From Zygnema cylindricum (lineage: Eukaryota; Streptophyta; Zygnematophyceae; Zygnematales; Zygnemataceae), in NCBI GenBank assembly GCA_037447655.1, contig JBBHKE010000879.1, positions 293,429 to 357,428 of the forward strand: a stretch of DNA of 64,000 nt. The letters are read 5' to 3'. Position 1 is the first letter of the stretch. Each line of letters opens with the position of its first letter. The notes below the pieces were generated by a model. That model searched no databases, had not been told where the DNA came from, and saw nothing but the letters and a program-made list of their open reading frames with translations. The position numbers and the translations under genes are program-made. Below, one piece after another: positions 24,001-35,000 of this stretch.

Positions 24001-27000
24001 AATCATGACTTTTTTTGGCAATCTATGGAGGCGGAAGGGGGTGGAAGACCAGAAGGGGATTTGTTGTCGCTCATAGAGCGTGATTTTGGTTCTTTTGAAA
24101 CTTTTGTGCGAGACTTCAAAAAGGCAGCCGCATCTCAGTTTGGATCGGGCTGGACCTGGCTAGTTGGTAAGGGCCAATACAGTAGAATCTCTCTGAAGCA
24201 ATACTGCCTAATTCAATAACCTCCATAATTCAGTACCTACCCCCGGGACTGAGGGTGCCCCATTGTAAATTATGACACTGCTGAATTCAATAACCTGTCT
24301 AATTCAGTACTAACACTCGCTCCCCAGAATTTTGTTTTAGAGAGGTTCTTCTGTATAGTTATCCATAGACATGTTCGTAGTTGTAACTTGATGATTACTT
24401 TTTGAATACAATTTTATAAAACGTACATGCATATCACTTAAATGATCTCTCTTCCCTCTCCCTCTCCCTCTCCCTCTCCCTCTCCCTCTCCCTCTCCTCT
24501 CGCCTCTCCTCATCCATCATCCCTGCCCCTCTCCTCTCCCTCTCCCTCTCCCTCTCCCTCTCACCTCCCCTCCCTCCCTCCACTCCCTCCCCTCCCTCAC
24601 CCCCCATCCCTTCCCTCCATTCCTCCATTTCATTTCCTTCCTTCCTTTCATTTGTTATGTCTGACCTCAGATACGATTCTATCGAGGGCCTCAGGTTCTG
24701 GCTGGTCGATGTAAGCTCATTTTTTTCTTGTTGGAAATAATATATGCAAAAAGATACCTCACAATGTTATTGTTTGTTGTTAAAGTGAATGACACTGATT
24801 CGAGTGCTGTTTTTTTTACTTAAAATCCTAAAGTTTCCGTTTAAAATCCTGAAGTTTAGCTTAAAATCCTGAAGTTTAGCTGAATAAAGGGATAGAAACT
24901 AAAGGAGAAGGCACCTATTCTCTGTTTCCATATTTTTGTCCTCTTGAATGGTTGAATCTCCAAACGACATCTCGAGTTTGTTCTTTAGAAGGAGAGAGTC
25001 AAGGAGGGAAGGGGACTGAATGAGGCAGTCATTGTCTATCTTTAGGATTGGTTGTTACAGGAAATTATTCAATCCTAAAACATGGAGTGTTAAATGTCTC
25101 TCCGGTATTGCTTCTAACAGGAAATGAGGTTTTTGGAAAGGGACAGCGGACGAGAGGGTAAAAATTGGGCGTTTGGTGGTGGAGAATACTCCGAATGCAA
25201 TAAGCCCTCTTATATGGAATCACATGGTGAGAAAGGGAGAAAGGGTAAAAGGGAGAAAGGGAGAAAGGGAAAAAGAGAGAAAAGGAGAAAGGGAGAAAGG
25301 GAGAAAGTATTTGGATAATTTCTTACATTGTCTTTCTGTTGGTAAAAAACGAGATTGACGAAGTCCTTGATCAACTGAGTTGAAATCATATGAAGTTTGT
25401 AACAATGTTTTCCTCATCGTAAGAATGTGTTGTATGGAAACTTATATCATAAGTTTGTTTTACTCGGTTGTGAGAGATTCCATTCATTTTGAATCTTGAG
25501 TGTTAACGTCTTGAATTTGAAACTGATGGAAATTTTGGGTGCGGGGGATGTGGGTGGTGTTTTCTTCTCCAGCCTCTTCTGGCTATTGATGTATGGGAGG
25601 TATGTCTTTTATTTTTCCTCATTTTTTGTAGAATCAATTGTCTGTTAGAGATTCTATTGCTATTGAATAATGTACAACAGAATTGGACCAAAGTTTTCTG
25701 GATTTGACCTGCTTTTGAATAACAAGATGTTTGTGTGATTTTGCTTTAACCCATGTAAGAATCCTTAAACGCTCTCCATCTCTCCCTCTCTCCCTCTCTC
25801 CCTCTCCCCCTCTCCCCCTCTGCCCCTCTGCCCCTCTCCTCCTCTCGCCCTCACTACTTATCTCCATCTCTCCCTTTCTCCCTCTCCACTCTCCCCCTCT
25901 CCCCCAGCTTTGTCATTTTCTATCGCCTATTTTTCTTTTTATTTGCAAAGCTCGCCGGTCTAAGAATCCCACGGAGTTCTTTTACAGCCACTGGTTGTCA
26001 CAGCCGGTGTATTTAACAATAGTTGATTTTCAACTTTGTATAGGTTTCCTTTTAACACCGTCCATTGCTGTTAGAGTTAGTGGATTACTACACCGCGAAT
26101 CCTTAATAGCGTCAAGGTTTTTTTCGCCAATTAAAACATCTTTTCGCCGTACACACTTGTCGGATTGTGGATCTGACGGTTGCGATTGAAAGGTAAAATT
26201 CTCAGCTTCCGACTGGCGGTCTCAAATTGAAAATCCGACTAGTGTGTACGGAGAAAAGATGTTTTAAGTGGCGAAAAAAACCTTGACTCTAATAACGATT
26301 CGTGGTGTAGCATTAGCACTTTATGGTATTAACTAGACTAAATTTTTGTCTTGTCACGTGGCTCATTACGGGCCCCTAAACTAAATAGTGTTATCAACAG
26401 TAATTTACGATTTTGGGTCAAAAAGACCTCTTACTTGGATTAGGGTGTTCAACTCTAATAGCGGTAAAATGTGTATTGGTCGTATCGCAATGTTGCGTGC
26501 CAAAAAGAAAATTGCAGTGGGTTTAAATATTGAATAGTGTTTGCTGATCGTTGCACAACTAATGCACGTTATTTTCTTTTTCTTTTTCTTTTTGCATGTT
26601 TTTCACATGACAGCATGCTTACTATGTTGACTATGAGGTGAGAATATACTTTTTATTCAATGTTTTTTTTTTTTTTTTACGTTTTCCTTTATAACCGCTT
26701 TTTAAGTTACTGACGGGAGGATCCACAAGGATATTTTTTTTGCTTCTATTTTCTAAATATGGTATGGTATACTGAGCAAACAGTAATGTGAAGATCAGGA
26801 GACTGGTGAATAGTGTTGATTTTTTACAATTTAGCTGAGGGTTTGAATAATAAATACTTTTGGATACTAATGCTTGTCATAAAAAGCGTATTTCTGAGCC
26901 TTATTTTTGCAAGTTTTCTGATCGAGGTTTTGATGGAGGATTTTTTGGGAGATGAATCAGAACGAACGAAAAAAGTACATCGACACATTTCTGGAAAATC

Positions 27001-27281
27001 TGGTTTCGTGGAGTGCGGTATCAGAACGACTACAGAGAGCGAGAAATTTTATACTAATGGAACCGCCAGTACATGAAGAGGATGAGGACGACGGAATGAC
27101 GGATGCGGAATGGTTAACTGTCCATGTGAACAGTAGAGCCGCGAACAGAAAATCCGAAGAGGAGGAACAAGCTGAGGCAGAGAAGGTAGCGTCGGAGAGA
27201 GTGAGAAAGAGAAAAAGTGCCGCTGCTTTAAAGAGTTATGACATGGATGACGATGATGATGATGACGGGGATGACGAGTAG
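21017..27281 (+). CDS. Iron superoxide dismutase, plastid type, with acidic C-terminal extension
   Basis: Eight exons join in frame to 332 residues: 21017-21094, 21251-21337, 23074-23265, 23995-24166, 25129-25226, 25573-25599, 26614-26637 and 26961-27281. It converts superoxide to peroxide and oxygen. The Fe-SOD core is complete: [80 protein letters not shown] and [12 protein letters not shown]. Four metal ligands (His, His, Asp, His) are in place. About 55 residues precede the core, fitting a transit peptide. After the core come about 90 extra residues, Glu/Lys/Arg-rich, ending in a run of Asp. Plant FSD2/FSD3 (PAP9/PAP4), attached to the plastid-encoded RNA polymerase, also carry C-terminal extensions; that assignment is inference. 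Exon 5 starts at an AG after ATGAG, the only choice that keeps frame. Confidence 0.93.
21758..21917. mobile_element. Inverted-repeat element of a second family (about 160 bp)
   Basis: The arms TTCAAATGTGCGAAAAAAAA with TGGAAAC and GTTTCCA with ATAGTTTTCGCACATTTAAA face each other. Related copies lie at 37163-37307 and 63700-63825, and half-copies near 22785 and 31320. It sits in SOD intron 2. Confidence 0.65.
22149..22412. mobile_element. MITE, TACACCG family, subtype C, in SOD intron 2
   Basis: Left end TTCACCGCGAATCGTTAAAG; right end TATAGTGATTCACGGTGTA. Interior shares TATTAGTGTTAT(C/T)AATT(A/C)GAAT with the copy at 45407. Confidence 0.65.
23010..23062. repeat. CT microsatellite at an intron 3' end
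   Basis: CTCTCTCCCTCTCTCTTTCTC-like run directly before the acceptor of SOD exon 3, acting as its polypyrimidine tract. Confidence 0.7.
23645..23832. mobile_element. MITE, TACACCG family, subtype B, in SOD intron 3
   Basis: Left end TACACCGCCCACTATTAGAG; right end TAGTAGCAATGGCAAGTGTA. Interior has GGCTCATAATGTGCCACTTA and TTTATGATTTTGGGTCAAAA, shared with the copy at 26053-26470. Confidence 0.7.
24180..24353. mobile_element. Pogo/Tigger-like MITE (174 bp) with TA target duplication
   Basis: Ends CAGTAGAATCTCTCTGAAG and TTTTAGAGAGGTTCTTCTG are imperfect inverted repeats. Both are flanked by TA (24178-24179 and 24354-24355). CAGTA-starting ends with TA duplication mark the pogo/Emigrant group. 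It starts 14 bp after the exon 4 donor of the SOD gene. Confidence 0.75.
24446..24645. repeat. CCCTCT microsatellite and CT-rich tract
   Basis: (CCCTCT)n followed by CTCCCTCC-rich sequence in SOD intron 4. Confidence 0.8.
25230..25312. repeat. GAGAAAGG tandem repeat
   Basis: About ten copies of GAGAAAGG(GA/GT) start at the exon 5 donor of the SOD gene. Confidence 0.75.
25770..25910. repeat. CTCTCCC-rich tract
   Basis: Irregular CTCCCTCTCCCCCTCTGCCC repeats in SOD intron 6. Confidence 0.75.
26053..26470. mobile_element. Subtype B MITE split by a subtype A MITE
   Basis: A subtype B left end (TAACACCGTCCATTGCTGTT) at 26053 resumes after 26309 with the B interior (GTGGCTCATTACGGGCCC, TTTACGATTTTGGGTCAAAA) and ends CTCTAATAGCGGTAAAATGT. 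Alignment with 23645-23832 places the break inside the left arm. Confidence 0.65.
26089..26309. mobile_element. MITE, TACACCG family, subtype A (221 bp), nested
   Basis: Ends TACACCGCGAATCCTTAATA and TAATAACGATTCGTGGTGTA. Hairpin arms CGCCGTACACACTTGTCGGA and CCGACTAGTGTGTACGGAGA; core GACGGTTGCGATTGAAAGG. The best-preserved subtype A copy, in SOD intron 6. Confidence 0.85.
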
Positions 27282-27475
27282 TAGTTTAATCGACAACATC
27301 ATCATCTCAAGATGTGACATGGGTGATGTGACGATTATGATGATGATGACTTCGATGACGAGTAGTTTAATCAACAATATCATCTTCACAAGATATGACG
27401 TGGATGACAACGATGATGATGAGGATGGTGATAAGTAGTAGTATAGTTAACAATATCGTCATCATCACAAGGTTT
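27238..27475 (+). repeat. Tandem repeat of about 75-80 bp spanning the SOD stop codon
   Basis: Three degenerate units share GATGATGATGA...GATGACGAGTAGTTTAAT, then CAACAATATCATC..CACAAG, then ATGTGACAT/ATATGACGT. The first unit contains the last Asp-rich codons and the TAG; the next two form the start of the 3' flank. Confidence 0.7.
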
Positions 27476-28689
27476 TTTCTTTAGTTTTTTCTTGTTTTTT
27501 TCCCATTAAGTTGAATATCGAGTTTACGGGATTGGACTAGGACGTACGAGAGAATACGGTTTTAAATGGTCATAAGGATGTCGAGTTCTTTGGTCGAATG
27601 AAATTATTTTTGAATAAGGGTCCTTTGTCTAGGGATTAATTGGGAAATGTAGTGTCTCCTAAGTCCCTATTGGAGGTCTATTTGAAATGTTATATTATTA
27701 CGCTTCAAAAATAAAAAAATGAAAAAAACGAAAAAAACAAATTGTTGCCTTCCTTTCTTTGCTTCTCGAAGTGTTATGATCTTTTGTCTGTAGTGCAATG
27801 GCGCTTAATCTTGACCAAATAACTTCGTAGTGTGAGTGAGAAGAACATGGGAATTTTTGGACTACATGAGATTGTTGACAAGTCTAAGATGTAAATTTGT
27901 TGTACTTGAATTCAAACATTTGAGATTTTAATTTTGCACAAACATAGAATTAAATGATGGCGAGAAAAAAAAAAAAATGTCTATGAGAGATACCTGTAGC
28001 GAAAATTCTCAAAAAGCTTATCGTTTAGTTGTCAGCAACAGTCTTTTCCTCCTCTGTTTGTAAAACCGTTATTAGTTTTGAGCAGTTAGATGTGTTTTAC
28101 TTCAATTTCAACTGGTGGTTTTTTTTTTTTTAACGGTAAGGTAACGGAAAGGTAAAACTGAAGGCTTTCAATTGATTGTCTCCACATATCCATTCGTTGC
28201 TAGGTATTAATACATATGCTTTCATTTGTACTGACCAGGTTTCCCGAAAACTGGGTAATAATAAGTCGTATTTAAAAGAGTCGATTGTGTTCGAAGACAA
28301 ATATGCAAAATACTAAATCAATTTGACTATTATCACTATTTTTATCACTCTTTTTGCATCACGAAGAGCTCCTGACAAACCTTTCAACTTTTTTCGGTCA
28401 TCGACATGTATATAGGCGAGGAAATGGTTACTTTAAAACAAATAGACCGCGCACTGCACTACAGCAGTGTTTACATTATGCGACTGCGACTACTGTAGTG
28501 TTTATAAAGTGCTTCTTTCTGCTCTTTTTCTTTTTCCTCTTACAAATATTCATCGCAATAGTACCTTCTCCTTTTTTTTCTTCTTTTTTTTGTCGCAAAA
28601 TTCTTTCTGGGTTTTCACTTTTTTTTTTTTTTTTTATTTGTTGAACTTTTTGGTTTGCTACTTTCACCCTCGTCGGGTGATTCCTACTC

Positions 28690-29060
28690 TGGTGAGCGTA
28701 TATTGGTAACAAAATGACTTCGGTTTTTTGCGATGTTTCTTTTTCTTTTATTTTTTTGCTCTCGTTTGTTAGTAGTGTGAATACTCGTCCGAGTCTTGTT
28801 TTGACCAAGTGCCCTGGTTTCTTTTTCTTTTTTTTAGTTCTTTGTCCTTCTCTCTTTATCGCTATTTCTTTTTTTCTGGTGTGAGGAGATGAGCGCCTGA
28901 GTCTGGTTGTTTCTAACTTATAACCAAGTACCTTAGTTTTTTTCTTCTTTCTACCACCCTTCCTTCTCTATTCCATTTACTTTCTTGAGTCTTATCGTGA
29001 CTTTTCTAACTTATAACCAAGTGCTCCGTTTCTTTTTTGTTGTTGTTGTTCCTTGTTCCT
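28690..29060. repeat. Degenerate tandem repeat, about 110-bp unit
   Basis: The string CTAACTTATAACCAAGTGC, followed by a T/C-rich run and TTTTCTT, recurs about three times (near 28800, 28915 and 29008). Confidence 0.55.
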
Positions 29061-30610
29061 TATTCTTTTTTCTTCAATTGCTATTTGTTTTTTTTTGGCA
29101 TGGACAGATGCTTGCCTGAGTGTGGTTGTCACGTCGCAAGTCCCAATAGCGGGAGGGTGTGCACGGAGCATGGACCGGAAAGCTCTGAAATAAATATTTC
29201 GAAGGCAGAGGGAGGCTCTGAAGGGCGGGGGGGGGAGAAGAAGGGAAAGACAAGATTTTGGTGGAGTCAGCGATGAATCTGAAGACTGTTGTGAGGGAAG
29301 CAGTGATACGCACGCAAATTTTAAATTTGTCTGGTTAACCTCGTTGCTGGTTTAGGGATGAGGATGCCTCATTGCTGTTTTTTCACTTTTGTGTTTTTTG
29401 TAGTGTTGAAACTAGAAAGTTGAAAAGTCAAAGTCGAGAACGCATTTTATTGACACTTCCTGTTCGATGTGCATTGCACGTGGTATTCGTGAGTTTGATA
29501 TGTGCGTAAGATGCGAATTGAACAACTATGGTTTAACAACAAATTGGTTGACATATCGCCTCGTTTTAAAGTAGAAAGAGCAATCATGATGAATTCATGT
29601 AAGGATGGTAACATATGGAAGGAGTATACAACATGTTATACTTATATGCTCACCTAAATAAAATTTAGACGCCTTTTTTAACAATCGAAGAGATGATTCT
29701 AAGTCATTATTTAACAAAAATAAAGTTACCAGTCTTCTAGGGTCCGTAGTAGTATAATTAAACATATATTTAATTGGTTGGATCATAAATATCCAAGCAC
29801 TTGGTGATAGAATGAGACTGTTAGACAATTCACCAAAGATGCTTTCAACATGATTGCTACCAATTTAGGAAGTTGAAGTCATTTGCAAAAAGCTTAGGCA
29901 AAATTGTTGGTAACTGGTAGAAAGAAAGGTTAGGGTGATCGAAATAAGGTTGATCGAAATAACAATAAGAGATATAGGAAATGGAAATAACAATAAGAGA
30001 TGTAGGAAATGTCGATGACAAAGGCCATTTTATCGTTGAGCGTTGAAAGTATAATTACGTTAAATGGGAAAGAATATGAAGCAAAAATCAAGAGTGTGAA
30101 GAGCAACATGGGCTCGGAGTACTTATCGGTGAAGTTCGGTAGGTTCCTCCAAGCTTAAAAGATTGAGCACCATCTGTTGGCTCCTTACACGTTACGACAC
30201 ATTGGAGTAGCCGGAGAGCATGAATAGGTTACTGGTCGAAACAACACATATCATAATGGTCGTGGACAGAACGTATTGGAAGTTCGTGGGAGAGGCTTTT
30301 TAAACCATAACGCATCTAAAAAATAAATCTCTAAAAAATGAGTTAAAAAACTCCATTCTATACCATAATTAAAATGGATATACATCTAAGTTACGACATT
30401 TCAAAACATTCCATCCAACTAATTTGCTCTCCAAAATAATAAAACCTAAATCAAGCCGGTGTTAAAAGCTTTAACTACCTCAAAAGTGTTTAACACAAAT
30501 AGCGGTGGGCAGTGTGGCAACGCCAATTTATGTCTCGTATTAGGGCAACATATGTTTATCGATTAAACGTCAAATTTCCAACCACAATATAAGGAACTGT
30601 TTGACAAAAT

Positions 30611-30983
30611 TGCAATAGCTTTTTGTCAACCATAAGTTGACAATGTTTTCTACACATTGTGGGCTCGAGAATGTTAGAAAGAAAACCAAATGTTTTTTGC
30701 ATTAACGAGATTGTTTTTTCTTATGCAGAAAAAGACACACCATATACAATATATGACACCAAAGAATATAAACCATGCAAATCATCCTCACATTGCAATA
30801 GCTTTTTGTCAACCATAAGTTGACAATGTTTTCTACACATTGTGGGCTCGAGAATGTTAGAAAGAAAACCAAATGTTTTTTTTTTTTGCATTAACGAGAT
30901 TGTTTTTTCTTACGCAGAAAAAGACACACCATATGCAATATATGACACAAAGAATATAAACCATGCAAATCATCCTCACATCC
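30611..30983. repeat. Tandem duplication, about 183-bp unit, two copies
   Basis: GCAATAGCTTTTTGTCAACC begins each copy (30611 and 30794). They run on nearly identically through GTGGGCTCGAGAATGTTAG and CATGCAAATCATCCTCACAT. They differ mainly by a few extra T in the second, so the duplication is recent. Confidence 0.85.
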
Positions 30984-32022
30984 TTCGTGAGATTGAAATG
31001 AAGGATTTGAGACAAAAAGAGCATTGTGCTTGGCTTGATAGTGAAACTCAAGAAAACTCTCGGAAACATTTGTAATGTAATAGATTTTTTTCCATGGAAA
31101 GATAAAAAGAATATACAAAATCAAAATGCCTCCTTCCATTTGACAAAGTTTTTTTCCAAAACGGTGTGAAAGGTCAAATTGAAAACTTTTCCCTACACTT
31201 TTATGATTTTGACTGTGGATGAGTGCATCCGTTGGATAACCAGCAGATCTTTTCTGCAAGGTTAGGCGGCCGGCTCTCCCTTTCTTGTACAATATACAAT
31301 TCCGTACTTTACTCATAGTTTAAATGTGCGAACTGCGAAGTGCCGAAAACGTACGGAAACGATATGCTGCGTGACGCTACAGTACTGTAATTCGGGTGGG
31401 TCTTTGTTTCACTCACAATCATAAAATTAGTTTTAATAATAATGAATGGCCAATGATTAGCCACGTTTTTTTACATGTTTTAGCGTGGTGGACTACAATA
31501 AATTATATATGCTAATAATTAGCCAACTCGGCAGCTCCAATAGCGATGACACCGTGTACTATAAGCGTCTACCATCGTTAAATACGCGTATAGCCTGGGT
31601 TCAACTTTATGCCTTTAACTCTTTAGGTCTTTATGGTGTTTCCAACTTTCCATACACATTAAATTTATAGTTCGCACGCTAACAAGCGTAGTATTTTGAT
31701 ATTTTTAATTACAGCTTCCGGAAAGGGGCTTTTTGGCTGGACAAAGCTGTTTGCATATTTCATTGCATTTTTCATTTTTTCTCTCTCCTTTCATTTTTTT
31801 TTTTTGTTCTCTGGAAGTTTCTTTCGGGGATCCTAGACTCGCGTGTTGTTAGGGCGTTTTTGGTACTTGTTTACTTCTTGTTAAAGGACTCAACACTACC
31901 TTTTAAATTGTTGTTTACCAGGGCTTACTTTTAGCCTCTTAACTTTTGATTTCTTAGGCCTTTGCTCAGCTCTCCTTAAAGCAATATTAGGGTTAATATC
32001 CGCCAACCTATTGGAGGCCACT

Positions 32023-35000
32023 ATGGTGCTGGTATCGGCTGTGAGGGATTATCTCTCGCGTATGCTCGTTGAAGTCACCGGAATAAAAGTTTTGATTGTC
32101 GATGAAGAGACGGTAAATATTCATTATCAACCGCCGACATTTTGTTTTATTTACCATCTGCTTAACACCTGATCCGAAACACAATTAACCGCCTACATTT
32201 TGTCTTATTTGCTCATCTGTTTATCACCTGATCCTGTATTTCCTCCTGGTTTCCTTTACGTGCGTAAATTCTTCATTACTACGATGATGAGAAAAACATG
32301 GAGACCTGATTTGCACAATTTATGTGTTGTAGTTTTTGATTTGCTGAAATGTTTTTGAATGTTTTCAAATGGTTTTCAAATGTTTTTCAAGTACTTTTAA
32401 AACGTTTTACAAAAAGAACAAAAGGATTTTGAATATGTCCAAATGGTTTGCAAATCTTTTTCAAATACTTTTCAAATGTAAAAAAAAAACAAACCGACCT
32501 AGCTTTTGTACAATTTGAAAACATACTGTTCTCTTGTTTGTAATCCAAACCCCACCAAACTTTATCGGATTTACAAACCTCACTCTCGAATCCACATAGT
32601 TGTCTCTGTTTTGTTTTTTTCATTTTTTATGGCAATACACGTTGCGCTCTTGACTGAATGAAACATGGAAACGTGATTGGCACAATGTGCCATTTTTTAT
32701 TTTTTTTGCGCTTGCAGTTGGGCATAGTGAGTTTGGTTCTCAGCCAGTCCGATATTCTTCACAAGGAGGTTTTCCTTGTGGAGAAAGTTGATGCTGTGGC
32801 CGATGAAGTCATGACTCATCTTAAGGCGGCTTGTTTCCTCCGACCAACCAGTGAGAATGTGGAGCATCTGAAGCTGCATTTGGCGAAACGAAGGTTCGGA
32901 GAATATCATCTCTGTGAGGGCTTTCCTTCCTATTCTATGGTCCAAAGCGGCGCATGATGCTTGACTACATTTGATGCCATAGTAGGTTGAATAAAGTCGG
33001 CAAAGCCGAAAGTGCTTTGTCATTTCCTCACTTAAATAGTATGATCTATGATCGTATTGAACCCTATATAGCATTAATATTTAATTTACTCCAGTTTGTA
33101 GCCGTTTTAATCTGAAGTGAAATACCCGTAGCGGGAAAATGCACACGAGCTAGGTATAAGCTTGTCGCAAAACGACAGAGCAAAAACCTTAAGAAAAAAG
33201 CTGCACGGTCTATCACTATTAGTGTTAATAACACAAACCTGATCGCCTTTTTGTTTACCTCAAATCACAAAACTGTGTTAATGGCACATTTAAGTGAGTC
33301 GATACAATTCACCATTTCTCCTTATACTAAATTTGTATTTTACATTATAATTCCTCAATTACACGAATAATTCCTTTACAGTAATAACGATTGGCAGTGA
33401 ATAATTCCTTTACAGTAATAACGATTGGCAATGTAGTTGGTCATTTAATGCCATAGTAGGCCAAAAAACCTAAGAAAAACCAGCAAATCGCTTGATGCCA
33501 TAATCTTTAATGATATAGTAGGTCGTCAACCTTAAAGAAATCCAGTAGATTAACTGTATGGTGTCTAGGTTCTGGGCATTTCTTTCTTCTTCTGTGGACG
33601 AGACACAGCTGCCAAGAGGGAGAACAAGAAAACATCTCTGAGCTCAAACGTATCAATGGTCTCAAGCTGGCAACATTTATGTAACGGCGTTGTTTAAGAT
33701 GGCATTTGTCAATGGTCATATTTGTCAAACTATGGCTTAAAAGATAACAATCCTTGTGCGTGTCATTTATAATATCAACCACAGAGAATTTGGAGAAATC
33801 GTCTGTACGATTTTTGTGTCACGAATGCATTTTAAAGATAGCACTTAGTCCTCCAATAGATTGATTTGATTATTTCCAGTTTTCATCTGTCTTTTGATGT
33901 AAACGATGTGATTTATTTGATCAGTTTGAGATTTATAACTTGTCCTTGTGCAATTTATTTTGTCACTTAATGACCTCTCAAGTCAATAAGTTTGTTAATG
34001 TTTTTGTGCTTGGAAAAGCAGCTTATTTCAGAAGAATGCCAACTTTAGGCCATCACATGTCTTGTTAACACCCTCAGGACATTGCAGCCATTGTGTATTT
34101 CCTGCATTTCTTTCGAATCAATAAAATGGAGAAAAATCAGAAACTATCATTTAAAACAACCATGTTTTTGTGAACAATGATAAAAACAAAAAAAAAAGCT
34201 TTACTTGTATGAATTCAAATTGTTTACACTATTACAGCCAGTTTCTTTGAACCGTGTATATATTTTTTTAAAGCTTTACTTGTTATAAGACTTCAAAGTG
34301 TCCACACTATTATGACCAGTTTTTTTTGATGATTTTGATGTCGCTAAGACCTTCCTCAATCATTCTGTTATACATGGGAGTCCAGCTTTGATTTGGCACA
34401 AAAAAAAAAACTCTAGGAACTTTTCTTTCTCGCTAGGCTCTGTTTGTAGACTGTAACAAACATCATTTTGTCCATTTTTTTCATCATTTTCATTTTCTCT
34501 TCTTTTCTTTCATTTGCTTTTCCTTTCTCAGCGTTTTTTTGTCATTCCATATGATTGCTTGATACTAGTGGTAACAACGCAGCTTGTCACATTTGATGCA
34601 TTTCAACCTATGATAGTGATAAACATTTGATGCATTTCAACCTATGATAGTGATAAAGTTTTTAATTTCCTGGGAATAGGGTAAGGGGTAGATTGTGGTA
34701 CATTGCCCATGGCTATTATTGTTACCAGTTGCAACTTTTTTAGCCGAAAATCATACAATAGTGGTTTTAACTTTTATTAAGGGAGTGGACTAAAATCCAC
34801 CACGTCTCCCTCCACTAAATTAGAATTATATATTCTAATTTCCTTTTTACACTCGTAATTCCTTCACTCTAATAGTGATAGGCAGTGGTCTCTTCTGAGA
34901 CTAAATTATTGAAGGAGTGGTGGCTCAGATCCTAGGATTTCATCTTGAAGGGCTGTACTCTTGATGCAAGTTCACTTATTCATGCTTTGTTTCCTCTGCA

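Larger units (their letters stand above)
27476..32022. other. Intergenic region between SOD and VPS45
   Basis: No gene can be supported. It holds T-rich sequence, several weak open frames (for example near 28354, 29037 and 30857), two tandem repeats described separately, and a lone right end of the TACACCG family near 30490-30510. Confidence 0.5.

Noticed and set aside
24672-24713. Extra SOD exon reading ASGSGWSM followed by GTAAG
   Set aside because: Frame joins exon 4 to exon 5 without it; it may be a weak echo of the FGSGW exon end, but similarity is short.
28354-28709. Small coding genes near 28354-28709
   Set aside because: T-rich frames without motifs or splice context.
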